A stretch of DNA of 64,000 nt from Mycolicibacter heraklionensis (GCF_001021505.1 NZ_LDPO01000002.1:186001-250000); one strand, 5' to 3'; positions 32,686 through 43,095 are shown, counted from the stretch's first letter. The notes: generated from the sequence alone by a model not told the origin. A program made the numbers and translations.

Positions 32686-34521
32686 TCAGAGTGCGGAGGT
32701 CGGTGCGGCGGCTTCGGGGACTCGGGGCTGATGCACCTGGGGTCCCGGCTCGCTGGCATAGAGACTTTCGATCTCCTCGGCGTATTTCGTCGCGATCGGC
32801 CGCCGTTTGAGTTTCATCGTCAGGGTGACCTCGTCGCCACCGGGTTCCCAGAGTGCAGGCAGTACCCGAAAGCGCTTGATCTGTTCCACCCGTGACAGCT
32901 TGGCGTTGCCCTCCGCCACGCCCGCCGCAATCTGCGCGATCACCCTCGGGTCAGCGGCCAGCGCGGCCGGTGTCGCCGCCGACAGTCCATGGGCAGCGGC
33001 ATACGGCGCCACCGAGTCGGCGTCGAAGACCATCAGCGCCGTGTTGTAGGGCCGGGAATCACCAATGGTGACCATCGCCCCGATCATCGGGCAGGCCGCC
33101 AGGATGGCGTTCTCGATGTTCGCCGGCGACATGTTCTTGCCTGCGGCGTTGATGATCAGTTCCTTCTTGCGGTCGACCACCCGCAGATAGCCATCGGCAT
33201 CCTCTTCGAGGATGTCGCCGGTGTGCAGCCATCCGTCGGCGTCGATCGCCTCGGCGGTCTTGGCCGCCTCTTTGCGGTAGCCCCGCATCACCAGGGGGCC
33301 GCGCACCAGAAACTCCCCGTCGTCGGCGATGCGGCTTTCCAGTCCGGGCAACAACTTTCCGACCGTACCGAGCCGGGCGTCGCGTGGATGAACGGTCGTC
33401 GCCACACAGCTGAGCTCCGACATACCCCAGACTTCGCAGATCGGAATCCCGAGGCCCGCGAAGAACGCGATGGTCTCCTTGGGGATCGGCGCCGCGCCCG
33501 ACACCGCCCACCGCAGCTCGTCCAGGCCCAGCTTCGCTCGAAGCTTGGACAGCACCAGCTCGTCGGCCTGCGCCCACTCCGCAGCCAACTCGTCGGGAAC
33601 GGGTTCACCGGCCAGTTGCGCCGCGGACCGCTTCGCGCCGACTGCCAGCGCCCACTGCAACGCGGCGCGGCGATTGTCGTCCGGCTCCCCCGCGACAGCG
33701 AATTCGGTTGCCGCCTTGAGCTTCTCCCACACCCGCGGTACCGCACCCCAAATCGTGGGCCGCACATCCGGCAGCGCCGCACCGATTTGGCGTGCGTCGG
33801 GTACGACGGTCACCTGCACTCCGGCAATCTCGGAGTTGTAGAGGGCCATGGCTCGATCGGCGATGTGCGCCGAGGGCAGGTAGGAGGTGATCCGGTCTCC
33901 GAAGCGCACCCCGAGCGCGGCGTCGAGAGCAGCCGCCTCGAACAGCAGATTGGTGTGCGTCATCTCCACCCCCTTGGGCAGGCCGGTGGTCCCGGAGGTA
34001 TAGATCAGCGTCACAACGTCATCGGGTTGTACTGCTCGCCAAGCGGATTCGAAGTCAAAGTCGTCGTCGCCGGCGGCCACCAGGTCCTCGATCGACAAAG
34101 TGCCGTCGGGTTGCCCGTCGACGCAGACGATGTGTTCGATCTCCGCTCCGCTGGCCCGAATCGTCTCGACATAGGCCTGCTCGCACATCACGACTTTGGT
34201 GCCCGCGTTGCCGAACAGGTAGCCGAGTTGCTCGGCGGGCAGGGTGTTGTACACCGAGAACGACGTTGCGCCCAGATGCTGGGCCCCGACCTCCAGCGGG
34301 TAGAACTCGATCCGGTTCGCCATCATCAGCGACACCGTGTCGCCGCGGCGCACCCCGAGCCCGGCCAGGCCGGCCGCCACGCGGCGCACCTGCTGGGCGT
34401 AGTCGCGCCAGGTCAGGGTCTGCGTCCCGCCGACCGTGCGCACCGCGACCGCGTCCGGGTCGATGGCGGCCGTGCGCTGAAACGCCTCGCACAGGGTGGC
34501 CACCGGCGATGTCTGAGTCAT
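32686..34521 (-). CDS. long-chain fatty-acid-CoA ligase (FadD11-like)
   Basis: 611-residue ANL-superfamily adenylating enzyme. A3 motif TLIYTSGTTGLPKGVEMTH (about 170-190), WGMSELS (A5), WLHTGDI (A7), YLRVVDRKKELIINAAGKNMSPANIE (A8) and the late lysine in LTMKLKRRPI are intact. It sits at the same relative place as fadD11 of M. tuberculosis. It activates fatty acids as AMP then CoA thioesters; chain length cannot be told. Upstream gene 24 bp away is an enoyl-CoA hydratase-like protein, probably cotranscribed. Confidence 0.88.
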   Translation of the reverse strand: MTQTSPVATLCEAFQRTAAIDPDAVAVRTVGGTQTLTWRDYAQQVRRVAAGLAGLGVRRGDTVSLMMANRIEFYPLEVGAQHLGATSFSVYNTLPAEQLGYLFGNAGTKVVMCEQAYVETIRASGAEIEHIVCVDGQPDGTLSIEDLVAAGDDDFDFESAWRAVQPDDVVTLIYTSGTTGLPKGVEMTHTNLLFEAAALDAALGVRFGDRITSYLPSAHIADRAMALYNSEIAGVQVTVVPDARQIGAALPDVRPTIWGAVPRVWEKLKAATEFAVAGEPDDNRRAALQWALAVGAKRSAAQLAGEPVPDELAAEWAQADELVLSKLRAKLGLDELRWAVSGAAPIPKETIAFFAGLGIPICEVWGMSELSCVATTVHPRDARLGTVGKLLPGLESRIADDGEFLVRGPLVMRGYRKEAAKTAEAIDADGWLHTGDILEEDADGYLRVVDRKKELIINAAGKNMSPANIENAILAACPMIGAMVTIGDSRPYNTALMVFDADSVAPYAAAHGLSAATPAALAADPRVIAQIAAGVAEGNAKLSRVEQIKRFRVLPALWEPGGDEVTLTMKLKRRPIATKYAEEIESLYASEPGPQVHQPRVPEAAAPTSAL

Positions 34522-34545
34522 CTGTTTCTCCTGTTCGCGGCCGCC

Positions 34546-35343
34546 TCAGCGGCGGCTGACCCGTTCCAGATATGCCATCGCTGATGCCTGGGACTCGGAA
34601 TCGTGCACGGCCGTTACCACCGCATCGGCCTCATTCCAGCTGCGCGCGGTTACCACCATGCCCTCGGTCACCGCGTTGACCTGCCGTTTGGTGCCGCCCA
34701 ACGTGAGTGCGGATTTGCTGACCAGCTGGCGCACCACCTCGTCGACCTCGGCGTCGAGGTCGGCCTCGGGCACCACCCGGTTGAGGAAGCCGATTGCCTT
34801 GGCCTCGGCGGCTCCGAACGGGCGGCAGGTCATCACCAGTTCCTTGGTGAGCGCCGGCCCGATCTCGCGGACCAACCGCGGGATACCGCCCCAGGCCAGC
34901 GGAATACCCAGGTCGACCTCCGGAATGGAGAACCGGGCGTCTTCGGCGGCCACCCGCAGATCGCACGCTGCGGCCAACACGACGCCGCCGCCTACGCAGT
35001 GACCGTGCAGCCGCGCCACCGTGACCGCCCGCATGGCTTCCACGGCGTCCGCCATCCGCCGTCCGGCGTCGGCGGCCTCTCGCAGCGCTCCGGCCCCGTC
35101 GGCGGCGGCCACGAACGTGGCCAGGTCGGCGCCGGCAGAGAACGCCCGGCCGCTGCCGGCCACCACCACCACCTTGACGGCGGGCCGGGCATCGAACCAG
35201 CGGGCCGCCGCCACCAACTCGTCGAGGGTCGTCGTGCTCAGCGGGTTGAGTTTGTCCGGGCGACTCAGCGTGATGGAGCCGAGTGGGCCGTCGGCTGCCA
35301 CCGCGATGGTGGAGGCCTGCAGAGTTTCCGTGGCGGTTTCCAT
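34546..35343 (-). CDS. enoyl-CoA hydratase/isomerase family protein
   Basis: 265-residue crotonase-fold protein. The CoA-binding and oxyanion segments AFSAGADLATF (near 66) and LHGHCVGGGVVLAAACDLRVAAEDARFSIPEVDLGI (near 112-147) are typical. The second catalytic position is in IPEVDLGIPLAWGGIPRL, where the usual PG-GG is LAWGG. Hydratase or isomerase activity cannot be separated. Likely works with the adjacent acyl-CoA ligase in beta-oxidation-like chemistry. Confidence 0.85.
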   Translation of the reverse strand: METATETLQASTIAVAADGPLGSITLSRPDKLNPLSTTTLDELVAAARWFDARPAVKVVVVAGSGRAFSAGADLATFVAAADGAGALREAADAGRRMADAVEAMRAVTVARLHGHCVGGGVVLAAACDLRVAAEDARFSIPEVDLGIPLAWGGIPRLVREIGPALTKELVMTCRPFGAAEAKAIGFLNRVVPEADLDAEVDEVVRQLVSKSALTLGGTKRQVNAVTEGMVVTARSWNEADAVVTAVHDSESQASAMAYLERVSRR

Positions 35344-35429
35344 GGCGTCGACGTTAGTGGCGCCGCCCCGACCGAGACGCGGGTTTGCCGTTACGGGTGC
35401 CCGCGGTCGACATCGCTTACGGTGAGCCC

Positions 35430-36263
35430 ATGTCGATTGCCGTCACCGAGTTCAGTCTGGTCGAGCAGACCGCGTTCCTCACGGCCTACGCCCGCGCACT
35501 CGACTGTCGTGCCCCCGCCCCGATTCTCGGTGACGAGTTCTCCGACCGGGTCGTCGGCCTGATCGACTACGACTTCCCGGCATTCCGGATTCCGGCGAGC
35601 GTGGTGCGACAAACCGCGCTGCGCGCCAAGATGCTCGACGAGCGCGTCCGCGCATACACGACGGCGCATCCCGACGCCATGGTGGTCGACCTCGGCGCGG
35701 GGCTCAACGAGCCGTTGGCTCGGGTGAAGCCGCCGGCCGGAGTCGATTGGTACAGCATCGATCTGCCGCACGTGATCGCGCTGCGTGAGAAGGTGGTGCC
35801 GGCTCAGCGCGCGGAGCACGTGATCGCCGCCGATCTGACCGGCACGGACTGGACAGCCGGCATCCCGGTCGGCCGGCCCACCATGGTGATCGCCGACGGA
35901 CTGTTCGCCTTTCTCACCGAGCCGCAGGTCGTTGCGCTGATCGGGCACGCCATCGATCATTTCGTGACCGGCGAGTTGGCGTTCAACGACTATGGCCGGG
36001 TCGGGGCGCTCAGCTGGCTGGGCATGAAGCTGGCGCCGCGGGGCATGTTCAGCGTGCTGCGCCATGTCTGGGCCAACCCCGGCTTCACCGACCCGCACAC
36101 CCCGGAGCGCTGGGAGCCGCGCCTGCGCCTGGTCGAACAGGCCTGCCTGGCGCACGCCGCGGAGGTGGATTCGTTTCCCGGCCCGGCCCGCGCAATCACC
36201 CGGCTTGCCGGCCGATTCAAGTCGGTGGCCGGCAAGGCCCGGGTGCTGCGCTACAAGTTCTGA
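35430..36263 (+). CDS. leucine-carboxyl-methyltransferase-family SAM methyltransferase
   Basis: 277 residues. The LCM/Tcmp-type fold is seen from ARALDCRAPAPILGDEF, RTKMLDE-like RAKMLDERVRAYTTAHPDAMVVDLGAGLNEP (SAM motif I near 88), VDWYSIDLPHVIALREK and VIADGLFAFL. Mycobacteria have many members with unknown small-molecule or polyketide substrates. A TACGGT box (35418-35423) six bases before ATG suggests a leaderless message. Confidence 0.82.
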   Translation: MSIAVTEFSLVEQTAFLTAYARALDCRAPAPILGDEFSDRVVGLIDYDFPAFRIPASVVRQTALRAKMLDERVRAYTTAHPDAMVVDLGAGLNEPLARVKPPAGVDWYSIDLPHVIALREKVVPAQRAEHVIAADLTGTDWTAGIPVGRPTMVIADGLFAFLTEPQVVALIGHAIDHFVTGELAFNDYGRVGALSWLGMKLAPRGMFSVLRHVWANPGFTDPHTPERWEPRLRLVEQACLAHAAEVDSFPGPARAITRLAGRFKSVAGKARVLRYKF

Positions 36264-36272
36264 GGTGCGGAG

Positions 36273-37001
36273 TTAGAGGGCGCCCAGCACATCGGTGAGG
36301 TACTGCGCCGGGTCGAAGTCGAGGCTGGCGAACGGGTCGTTCGGAATCAGGTAGTCCGGCACCTCGGGGATCCACGAGTGGAACAGGCTGTTCCACAAGA
36401 ACATCGGGTCGTCGTCGCCGATCGTGATGTAGGCGGCCGACGCGAAGTTGATCGGGTCGGTCACCACGGTGTAGCCGAAGTCGCCGGTCGACATGACCCA
36501 GTAGTTCAGGTCGTGCGGGCCCACGCCGTTGATCGTCAGGTTGGTGAAGTCACCGACGTTGATCTCATAGATCGAGGATCCCGACAGGTAACCGAAATTA
36601 CCCAGATCGCTGGCGCTGACATCGGAGTCGGGGTTGGCGACGAAGTCGCCGAACTGGTACGCCGAGGTGGAAAAGAACGAGTTCCAGTAGTCCTCGATCT
36701 TGATGTTGTAGCTCCCGGCCAGGCTCGCCTCGTCAGAGCCCGTGGGGGTGTACATGACGTTGTAGGGCTGGTCGCCCTTCCAGTCGGTGATGAACGGGCG
36801 CACGCCCTGATATGCCCAGTTGCCGTCCACGGGGTTGCCCATCACCAGGCAGACCGCACCTTCACAGGTCTCATAGGTGGTGCCGTCCGGGTTCCCAAAC
36901 AGGTCGGTGGCGTGCGCGGTTGACACCGGAATCACCAGCGCGGCGAACGCGGCGGCAGCGCCCATCCCGAGCAGGTTGAGAAGACGACGCGAAACCCACA
37001 T
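36273..37001 (-). CDS. secreted protein of unknown function
   Basis: 242 residues starting at ATG 37001 (GGAGG five bases upstream). The N-terminus is a Sec signal (LLNLLGMGAAAAFAALVIPVSTAHA, cut before TDLFG). The mature part is acidic, rich in D, N, Y, F and W (NIKIEDYWNSFFSTSAYQF, YLTDVLGAL), beta-rich in appearance, with two cysteines (ETCEGAVCLVMG) likely to bridge. I do not recognise a family. Its codon use is more AT-tolerant in the promoter than in the gene. It is the only gene between a methyltransferase and a MerR regulator. Confidence 0.7.
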   Translation of the reverse strand: MWVSRRLLNLLGMGAAAAFAALVIPVSTAHATDLFGNPDGTTYETCEGAVCLVMGNPVDGNWAYQGVRPFITDWKGDQPYNVMYTPTGSDEASLAGSYNIKIEDYWNSFFSTSAYQFGDFVANPDSDVSASDLGNFGYLSGSSIYEINVGDFTNLTINGVGPHDLNYWVMSTGDFGYTVVTDPINFASAAYITIGDDDPMFLWNSLFHSWIPEVPDYLIPNDPFASLDFDPAQYLTDVLGAL

Positions 37002-37049
37002 GACTGCCTCCGTGTTGTTCAAGCTCATACATTGCTGTGAATCAACAGG

Positions 37050-37073
37050 CGTGTTACGTTACGCCCGTGTTAC
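37050..37073. repeat. direct repeat CGTGTTAC in the promoter of the secreted-protein gene
   Basis: CGTGTTAC occurs at 37050-37057 and 37066-37073, 16 bp apart, inside an AT-rich gap. The minus strand also shows TAGGAT downstream of the repeats' far side as a possible -10. The rest of 37002-37273 holds no gene. Confidence 0.4.
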
Positions 37074-37273
37074 AGCATTGATATCCTATGCTAATTCTAC
37101 TCTTGGGTAAAGTTCGGTTATTTGCGTCAGTGCGCCCGCCAAAATCGGCTCCGCACAGCCCTCAACAGTCTCTACCTCCCCCCGAGGCCACACCTGTTGT
37201 GCGAGAAGTTTCAGACGTTACACCAGTTATGCGATGTTGTTATAGGAAACAGATCTAACCGTAATGTTGAGGT

Positions 37274-37660
37274 TCAGACTTGCGGCGGATGAATTCCACA
37301 GGTACACGCATCGATGGACGGACAAGTGCACCGCATTCCCCACTCGATGACCGCGCGTGCGCGTGACAATGACTCCAATTGGGCGTCGATCTCGGCGAGC
37401 TTGGCCTTGGCCAGCGCCTGACTGGCCGGGCGCCCCGGTGCATCGTCGGCGAACAGCAGCTGAATCTCGTCGAGCGTGAACCCCGCCGTCTTGCACAGGC
37501 CGATCACCTCTAGCCGGGCCAGCACCGCACCGTCATAGCGGCGCTGGCCGCCCACCCGAACCGGAGCGGCCAGCAGACCGATCCGCTCGTAATAGCGCAA
37601 GGTGGTCGCGGCGACGCCGCTACGGTGAGCCACCTCGCCGATGGTCAACCGTCCGGCCAA
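37274..37660 (-). CDS. MerR-family transcriptional regulator
   Basis: 128 residues. N-terminal winged helix: LTIGEVAHRSGVAATTLRYYERIGLLAAPVRVGGQRRY (residues about 4-42), then a long dimer helix and a cysteine-rich tail (RCTCPSIDACTCG) that could bind a metal or redox ligand, as in ZntR/SoxR-like members. I choose TTG 37660, which has GGAGG five bases upstream; GTG 37666 leaves no room for a ribosome site. The dyad at 37678-37692 lies in the gap with the divergent oxidoreductase gene. Confidence 0.85.
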   Translation of the reverse strand: MAGRLTIGEVAHRSGVAATTLRYYERIGLLAAPVRVGGQRRYDGAVLARLEVIGLCKTAGFTLDEIQLLFADDAPGRPASQALAKAKLAEIDAQLESLSRARAVIEWGMRCTCPSIDACTCGIHPPQV

Positions 37661-37677
37661 CGGCACCTCCAGAGGAC

Positions 37678-37692
37678 TTGACTTGAAGTCAA
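37678..37692. promoter_or_regulatory. palindrome between MerR gene and oxidoreductase gene
   Basis: Perfect 15-bp dyad, TTGACTT-G-AAGTCAA. It lies 17 bases upstream of the MerR start and 22 bases before the divergent ATG at 37715. MerR regulators bind such dyads between -35 and -10 elements. I infer it is the operator for both genes. Confidence 0.65.
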
Positions 37693-37714
37693 CTCTAAGT
37701 TGTTCCCTGGTGGC

Positions 37715-38167
37715 ATGCACCACCTACCACTGGAAGATCTGAGGGACGCGCGCTACGCGCTGCTGCGCTCCTTCCGCCGCGACGGCACGCCCATGGACAC
37801 CCCGGTGTGGTTCGCAGTCGACGGCGCCACCGTGCTGTTTCGGACCAAGGTCGGGCCAAAGACTCGACGGCTGACCGCGCGCCCCGAGGTCGAGTTGACC
37901 GCCTGCGACTACCGCGGACGGCGCCGTCAGCCGGCGGCGGCGCTACTGGGCCGGGCCGCCATTCTGTCCGGCGATGAGGCCGAAGCCGCCAACCGCACCC
38001 TGCACCGGCGGTACGGCTGGCAGTGGAACGTGGTGCCGATGATCCCGGTACCCGGCGTCACCAATGTGCACCGGGATCTGCCGCTCCGGGAGAAGTGGCG
38101 GCGCGCCCGAACCCGCAACCTGTGGCCGGACAGTGTGATCGTCCGGGTGGACCCGCTCGCGCGGTAG
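37715..38167 (+). CDS. PPOX-class F420-dependent oxidoreductase
   Basis: 150-residue flavin-split-barrel protein: LEDLRDARYALLRSFRRDGTPMDTPVWFAVDGATVLFRT, TKVGPKTRRLTARPEVELTACDYRGR. This pattern is the PPOX/F420-dependent (biliverdin-reductase-like) group of mycobacteria. Divergent from the MerR gene and possibly its target. An earlier in-frame TTG at 37700 is less likely. Substrate unknown. Confidence 0.8.
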   Translation: MHHLPLEDLRDARYALLRSFRRDGTPMDTPVWFAVDGATVLFRTKVGPKTRRLTARPEVELTACDYRGRRRQPAAALLGRAAILSGDEAEAANRTLHRRYGWQWNVVPMIPVPGVTNVHRDLPLREKWRRARTRNLWPDSVIVRVDPLAR

Positions 38168-38199
38168 CACGCATTCCGGCCGGATGCCGCGTTCGTCGG

Positions 38200-41100
38200 T
38201 TACCCGCCCAAGCAGCCCGGGCCGAGCAATGCCTTCAAATCCCCCATCAACGCCGACGACGGCGTCACTCGCAGCGAGGCATCCAGTTCCAGCACGGTGA
38301 TGCGCTCCCCGCTGATCAGCCGCAGCTGCACTTGCGCGGTGCCGGGATGGCGGGTCAGCACCTGCTTGAGCGCGCTGACCTTGTCCATCGTGCACTGCCG
38401 GGTCGGCAGACTCACCGCCAGCGGACGATCCGCGGCGTTGGCGGAGAAGTCCGGCACCACCAGCTCGTTGGCGATCAGTGAGATCCGGTCGTCGCGGATG
38501 TTCACTTTGGCACTGACCAGCACCACGGCGTCGTCGGCGACCTCCGCTCCGTACGCGGAGTAGGTCTGCGGAAAGAACATCACCTCGATGCCGCCGGTGA
38601 GATCCTCCAATTGTGCCGAGGCCCAGGGCAGTCCGTTCTTGTTGACCCGGCGGTTCACCGATGCCAGGATGCCGCCGACCCGCACCTGGGTGTCGGCGGC
38701 GACATCGCCTTCCAGGATCGCCGGGATCTGGGTGTCGACCTGGGCAGCCAGCAGATGCGCGATGCCGTTGAGCGGATGCCCGGAGACATAGAGGCCGAGC
38801 ATCTCCCGTTCCAAGGCCAGCTTGTGCTTGTCGGCCCACTCCTCGTCGGGCACCTTGATGCCGAAAACGGCATCGGTTCCGGAGCTTTCGCCGTCTCCCC
38901 CGCCGAACAGGTCGAACTGCCCCACCGCTTCGGCCTTCTTGGTGCCCAGCACGGAGTCGACCGCGTCGGTGTGCACCAGGAACAGCCCCTTGCGCGGATG
39001 CCCGAGCGAGTCGAAGGCGCCGGCCTTGATCAAGGATTCGGTGACCTTCTTGTTGCAGGCCGCGATGTCGATCTTGTTGAGGTAGTCGGAGAAGTCGGTG
39101 AATCGGCCCTTGCTTGTCCGGGTGTTGATCAGCGAGCTGACGACGTTGGCGCCGACGTTGCGTACCGCGCCCAGCCCGTAACGGATGTCCTCCCCCACCG
39201 AGGCGAAGTTCAGCTCGGATTCATTGACGTCGGGTGGCAGCACGGTGATCCCCAGCCGGCGGCAGTCGGCCAGGTAGACCGCGGCCTTGTCCTTGTCGTC
39301 ACCGACCGACGTCAACAGCCCGGCCATGTATTCGGCCGGGTAGTTGGCCTTCAGGTACGCCGTCCAGTACGACACCAGGCCGTATCCGGCCGCGTGCGAC
39401 TTGTTGAACGCGTAGCCGGCGAACGGAAGAATGGTGTCCCACAAAGCTTTCACGGCCTTCTCGGAGAAACCGTTGGCGGTCATCCCCTCGTAGAAGCCCT
39501 TGTATTCGGCTTCGAGCACTTCAAGCTTCTTCTTGCCCATGGCTTTACGCAGCGCATCGGCCTTGCCCATGGTGTAGGAGGCCACCTTCTGGGCGATGAA
39601 CATGATCTGCTCTTGGTAGACGATCAGGCCGTAGGTCTCGGACAGGATGTCGCGCAGCGGCTCTTCGAGCTCAGGGTGGATGGGTTTGATGGCCTGGCGA
39701 TTGTTCTTGCGGTCGGCGTAGTCGTTGTGGGCGTTCATGCCCATCGGGCCGGGACGGTACAGCGCCAGCACGGCGACGATGTCGTTGAACTCGGTGGGCT
39801 GCATGCGGCGCAGCAGGTCACGCATGGGGCCGCCGTCGAGCTGGAACACGCCCAGGGTGTCGCCGCGGCCCAGCAATTCGTAGGTGGCCGGGTCATCGAA
39901 CGGCAAGGTGTCCAGATCCAGGTCGATTCCCCGGTTGGCCTTGATGTTCTCCAGGCAGTCGCCGATGATCGTCAGGTTGCGCAGGCCCAGGAAGTCCATC
40001 TTCAGCAGGCCGATTTCTTCACACGACGGGTAGTCCCAGCCGGTGATGATGGCACCGTCCTGCGGGCGCTTCCACAACGGGATCGCGTCGATCAGCGGCT
40101 CGGAGCTCATGATCACCGCGCAGGCGTGCACGCCGGCGTTGCGGACCAGGCCCTCCAGGCCACGCGCCGTCTCGTAGATGGTGCGCACATCGGGGTCGGT
40201 GTCGATCAGCCCACGAACCTCGGCGGCTTCCTTGTACCGCTCGTGGTTGGGGTCGGTGATGCCCGACAGCGGGATGTCCTTGGCCATGATGGGAGGAGGC
40301 AGCGCCTTGGTGATCCGGTCGGCGATCGCATAGCCCGGCTGGCCGTAGTGCACACGCGCTGAATCCTTCAGCGCTGCTTTGGTTTTAATGGTGCCGAAGG
40401 TGATCACCTGAGCGACCCGGTCACTGCCCCACCGCTCGGCGGCGTAGCGCACCATCTCACCGCGGCGACGGTCGTCGAAGTCGATGTCGATGTCGGGTGC
40501 CGACGGCCGTTCCGGGTTGAGGAAGCGTTCAAACAGCAGGCCGTGCGGGATCGGGTCGATGTTGGTGATGCCCAGCGCGTAGGCAACCAGCGACCCGGCG
40601 GCCGACCCTCGGCCCGGGCCCACCCGGATGTTGATCGAACGGGCGTAGTTGATCAGGTCCGCCACGATCAGGAAGTACGACGGAAATCCCTTGCCGCAGA
40701 TGACGTCGATCTCGTACGAAGCACGATCGGTGTACTCGCTCGGCACACCTGCCGGAAAGCGCCTTTGAAGACCGGCCTGCACCTCGTGGCGCAGCCAGGT
40801 CCCCTGGTCGTGGCCGTCGGGAACCGGGAACACCGGCATCCGGTCGCGCGGAGCCCACACATCGGCATAGGACTGCACCCGCTCGGCGATCAGCAGGGTC
40901 GAGTCACAGGCCTCCGGCAGCTGGTCGTCCCAGAGCGCGCGCATCTCGGCGGCCGACTTCAGGTAGTAGCCGTCGCCGTCGAACTTGAACCGGGTGGGAT
41001 CCGACAGTGTCTTGCCGGTCTGCACGCACAACAGTGCCTCGTGGTTCTGCGAGGCGTCGCGGGTGACGTAGTGGCAGTCGTTGGTGGCCAACGTCGGGAT

Positions 41101-41751
41101 GCCGAGCTTGCGGCCGACCTCCAGCAGCCCGTCGCGTACCCGGCGCTCGATGGACAGACCGTGGTCCATCACCTCGAGGAAGTAATTCTCCGCGCCGAAG
41201 ATCTCCCGCCATTTGGCGGCCGATTCCAGCGCCTCGCGATCCTGGCCCAGGCGCAGCCGGGTCTGCACCTCACCGGACGGGCAGCCGGTGGTGGCGATGA
41301 TGCCCTCGGCGTGCTCGGCAATGATCTCGGCGTCCATCCGCGACCATTTGCCGAGCTGGCCCTCGAAGGAAGCCAGCGAGGACAGCCTGAACAGGTTGCG
41401 TAACCCGGTGGCGTTCTCGGCCATCATGGTGAGGTGGGTGTAGGAGCCGCCGCCGGAGACGTCGTCGCTCTTCTGGCCGGGGTCGCCCCAATGAACCCGC
41501 CGGGTGTCGAAACGCGAGCCCGGGGCGATGTAGGCCTCCACCCCGATGATCGGCTTGATGCCGACCTTGGTCGCCGCGTTGTAGAACTCGCTGGCGCCGA
41601 ACATGTTTCCGTGGTCGGTCATCCCGATCGCGGGCATCTCCAAGCGCTGCGCCTCGGCCAGCATCGGGGCGATCTTCGCCGCGCCGTCGAGCATCGAGTA
41701 CTCGGTGTGGTTATGCAGGTGCACGAAGGACCGCGACGATGAACTGTCCAT
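38200..41751 (-). CDS. dnaE1: DNA polymerase III alpha subunit DnaE1
   Basis: Replicative polymerase, 1,183 residues, matching M. tuberculosis DnaE1 in length. The N-terminal PHP domain is intact ([35 protein letters not shown]) and in mycobacteria provides proofreading. The polymerase core carries [35 protein letters not shown] with catalytic aspartates and [17 protein letters not shown], followed by the beta-clamp region, an HhH segment and an OB fold near the C-terminus ([18 protein letters not shown]). Divergent from the dodecin gene across 136 bp. Confidence 0.97.
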   Translation of the reverse strand: MDSSSSRSFVHLHNHTEYSMLDGAAKIAPMLAEAQRLEMPAIGMTDHGNMFGASEFYNAATKVGIKPIIGVEAYIAPGSRFDTRRVHWGDPGQKSDDVSGGGSYTHLTMMAENATGLRNLFRLSSLASFEGQLGKWSRMDAEIIAEHAEGIIATTGCPSGEVQTRLRLGQDREALESAAKWREIFGAENYFLEVMDHGLSIERRVRDGLLEVGRKLGIPTLATNDCHYVTRDASQNHEALLCVQTGKTLSDPTRFKFDGDGYYLKSAAEMRALWDDQLPEACDSTLLIAERVQSYADVWAPRDRMPVFPVPDGHDQGTWLRHEVQAGLQRRFPAGVPSEYTDRASYEIDVICGKGFPSYFLIVADLINYARSINIRVGPGRGSAAGSLVAYALGITNIDPIPHGLLFERFLNPERPSAPDIDIDFDDRRRGEMVRYAAERWGSDRVAQVITFGTIKTKAALKDSARVHYGQPGYAIADRITKALPPPIMAKDIPLSGITDPNHERYKEAAEVRGLIDTDPDVRTIYETARGLEGLVRNAGVHACAVIMSSEPLIDAIPLWKRPQDGAIITGWDYPSCEEIGLLKMDFLGLRNLTIIGDCLENIKANRGIDLDLDTLPFDDPATYELLGRGDTLGVFQLDGGPMRDLLRRMQPTEFNDIVAVLALYRPGPMGMNAHNDYADRKNNRQAIKPIHPELEEPLRDILSETYGLIVYQEQIMFIAQKVASYTMGKADALRKAMGKKKLEVLEAEYKGFYEGMTANGFSEKAVKALWDTILPFAGYAFNKSHAAGYGLVSYWTAYLKANYPAEYMAGLLTSVGDDKDKAAVYLADCRRLGITVLPPDVNESELNFASVGEDIRYGLGAVRNVGANVVSSLINTRTSKGRFTDFSDYLNKIDIAACNKKVTESLIKAGAFDSLGHPRKGLFLVHTDAVDSVLGTKKAEAVGQFDLFGGGDGESSGTDAVFGIKVPDEEWADKHKLALEREMLGLYVSGHPLNGIAHLLAAQVDTQIPAILEGDVAADTQVRVGGILASVNRRVNKNGLPWASAQLEDLTGGIEVMFFPQTYSAYGAEVADDAVVLVSAKVNIRDDRISLIANELVVPDFSANAADRPLAVSLPTRQCTMDKVSALKQVLTRHPGTAQVQLRLISGERITVLELDASLRVTPSSALMGDLKALLGPGCLGG

Positions 41752-41887
41752 AGGACCGCCAGTCTATGGCCGAGCACCGACGCTTTCGGGCGTGTCGCCG
41801 GTCGTGTCTCCTCGGCTGTCGTTTCCCGGGACAGCGGCCGCCGCGGTGCACTACGTTGAGGTTCGGCGAAAGCGAGGAGAGTCATAC

Positions 41888-42124
41888 ATGAGCGTGTACC
41901 GGGTGATCGACATCATCGGGACCAGCCCGTCGTCCTGGGAGAACGCCGCGGCCGAAGCGGTGCACCGGGCCAAGCAGACCATCGACGACATCCGCGTCGC
42001 CCAGGTCGTCGAGCAAGACCTCACTCTCGACGACAAAGGCGGCATCATCTACCGCACCAAACTGCGCATCTCCTTCAAGATCCGGCCGCCGAAGTCAGCC
42101 AAGCCGGCCGACGAATCCAGCTAA
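41888..42124 (+). CDS. dodecin-family flavin-binding protein
   Basis: 78 residues. VYRVIDIIGTSPSSWENAAAEAVHRAKQTIDDIRVAQVVEQDL and YRTKLRISFKI follow the dodecin fold, with the conserved tryptophan (W18) that stacks on flavin. Dodecamers store FMN or CoA-type ligands. ATG 41888 has GAGGAG eight bases upstream. Corresponds to the dodecin of M. tuberculosis in fold, but the gene neighbourhood differs. Confidence 0.9.
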   Translation: MSVYRVIDIIGTSPSSWENAAAEAVHRAKQTIDDIRVAQVVEQDLTLDDKGGIIYRTKLRISFKIRPPKSAKPADESS

Positions 42125-42167
42125 CGGCATCGATGCCGGGTGCTCGTCGAGGCTCGCAAGCCCTGAG

Positions 42168-43088
42168 TCAGCGGTGCAGAACGTCCAATGCGTGCTGCAG
42201 ATCCGCCGGGTATTCGCTGGTGATCTCGATGCGCCGCCCGTCGCCGGGGTGGGCGAAGGCCAGTGAGCGGGCGTGCAGCCACTGGCGTTCCAGTCCGAGC
42301 TTGCGCGCCAGTGTCGGGTCAGCCCCGTAGGTGAGGTCACCGCAGCACGGATGGCGCAGGGCCGAGAAGTGCACCCGGATCTGGTGGGTGCGGCCGGTTT
42401 CCAGGTGCACGTCGAGCAGGCTCGCGGCGACGAACGCCTCCACCGTGTCGTAGTGGGTGATGCTGTGCCGTCCGTCGGCGGTCACCGCGAACTTCCAGTC
42501 CGGTCCGTGATGCCGCCCGATCGGTGCGTCGATGGTCCCGCTGGACGGGTCCGGATGGCCCTGCACCAGTGCGTGGTAGCGCTTCTCCACGGTGCGCGCC
42601 TTGAACGCGCGTTTGAGTGCGGTGTAGGCGCGTTCGGAGATCGCCACCACCATCACCCCGGAGGTCCCGACGTCCAGGCGGTGCACGATGCCCTGACGTT
42701 CCGGGACCCCGGAGGTGGTGATCCGATACCCGGCTGCGGCCAGGCCGCCCAGCACGGTGGGCCCGGTCCACCCCACGGACGCGTGCGCGGCGACCCCGGC
42801 GGGTTTGTCGACGGCGACGATATCGGCGTCGGAGTACAAGATCGTCATGCCCTCGACCTCGGCCGGGGTGTTCTCCAGCGGCGGCGGCGCTTCAGGCAGC
42901 CGCACCTGCAGCCACGCACCGGCGACCAGCCGATCGGCCTTGCCGACAGCGACGCCATCCAGTTCCACGTCCCCGTTTTCGGCCAGCGTCGCGACCACAT
43001 TGCGCGACAGGCCCAACAGGCGGGCCAGCCCGGCGTCGACACGCATACCGGCCAGTCCCTCGGGGACCGGCATGGATCGTTCGGTCAC
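42168..43088 (-). CDS. rluD: RluA/RluD-family pseudouridine synthase
   Basis: 306 residues: an N-terminal S4 RNA-binding domain ([26 protein letters not shown]) followed by the synthase domain. Catalytic Asp139 is in [35 protein letters not shown] and [17 protein letters not shown] are family motifs. Probably modifies 23S rRNA. It ends 43 bp from the dodecin gene on the opposite strand and directly follows lspA, as in M. tuberculosis. Confidence 0.92.
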   Translation of the reverse strand: MTERSMPVPEGLAGMRVDAGLARLLGLSRNVVATLAENGDVELDGVAVGKADRLVAGAWLQVRLPEAPPPLENTPAEVEGMTILYSDADIVAVDKPAGVAAHASVGWTGPTVLGGLAAAGYRITTSGVPERQGIVHRLDVGTSGVMVVAISERAYTALKRAFKARTVEKRYHALVQGHPDPSSGTIDAPIGRHHGPDWKFAVTADGRHSITHYDTVEAFVAASLLDVHLETGRTHQIRVHFSALRHPCCGDLTYGADPTLARKLGLERQWLHARSLAFAHPGDGRRIEITSEYPADLQHALDVLHR

Positions 43089-43095
43089 AGCCGCA

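Noticed and set aside
42125..42138. Palindrome CGGCATCGATGCCG between dodecin and rluD as terminator
   Set aside because: A loop-free self-complementary 14-mer without a T tract; stem too short to call.
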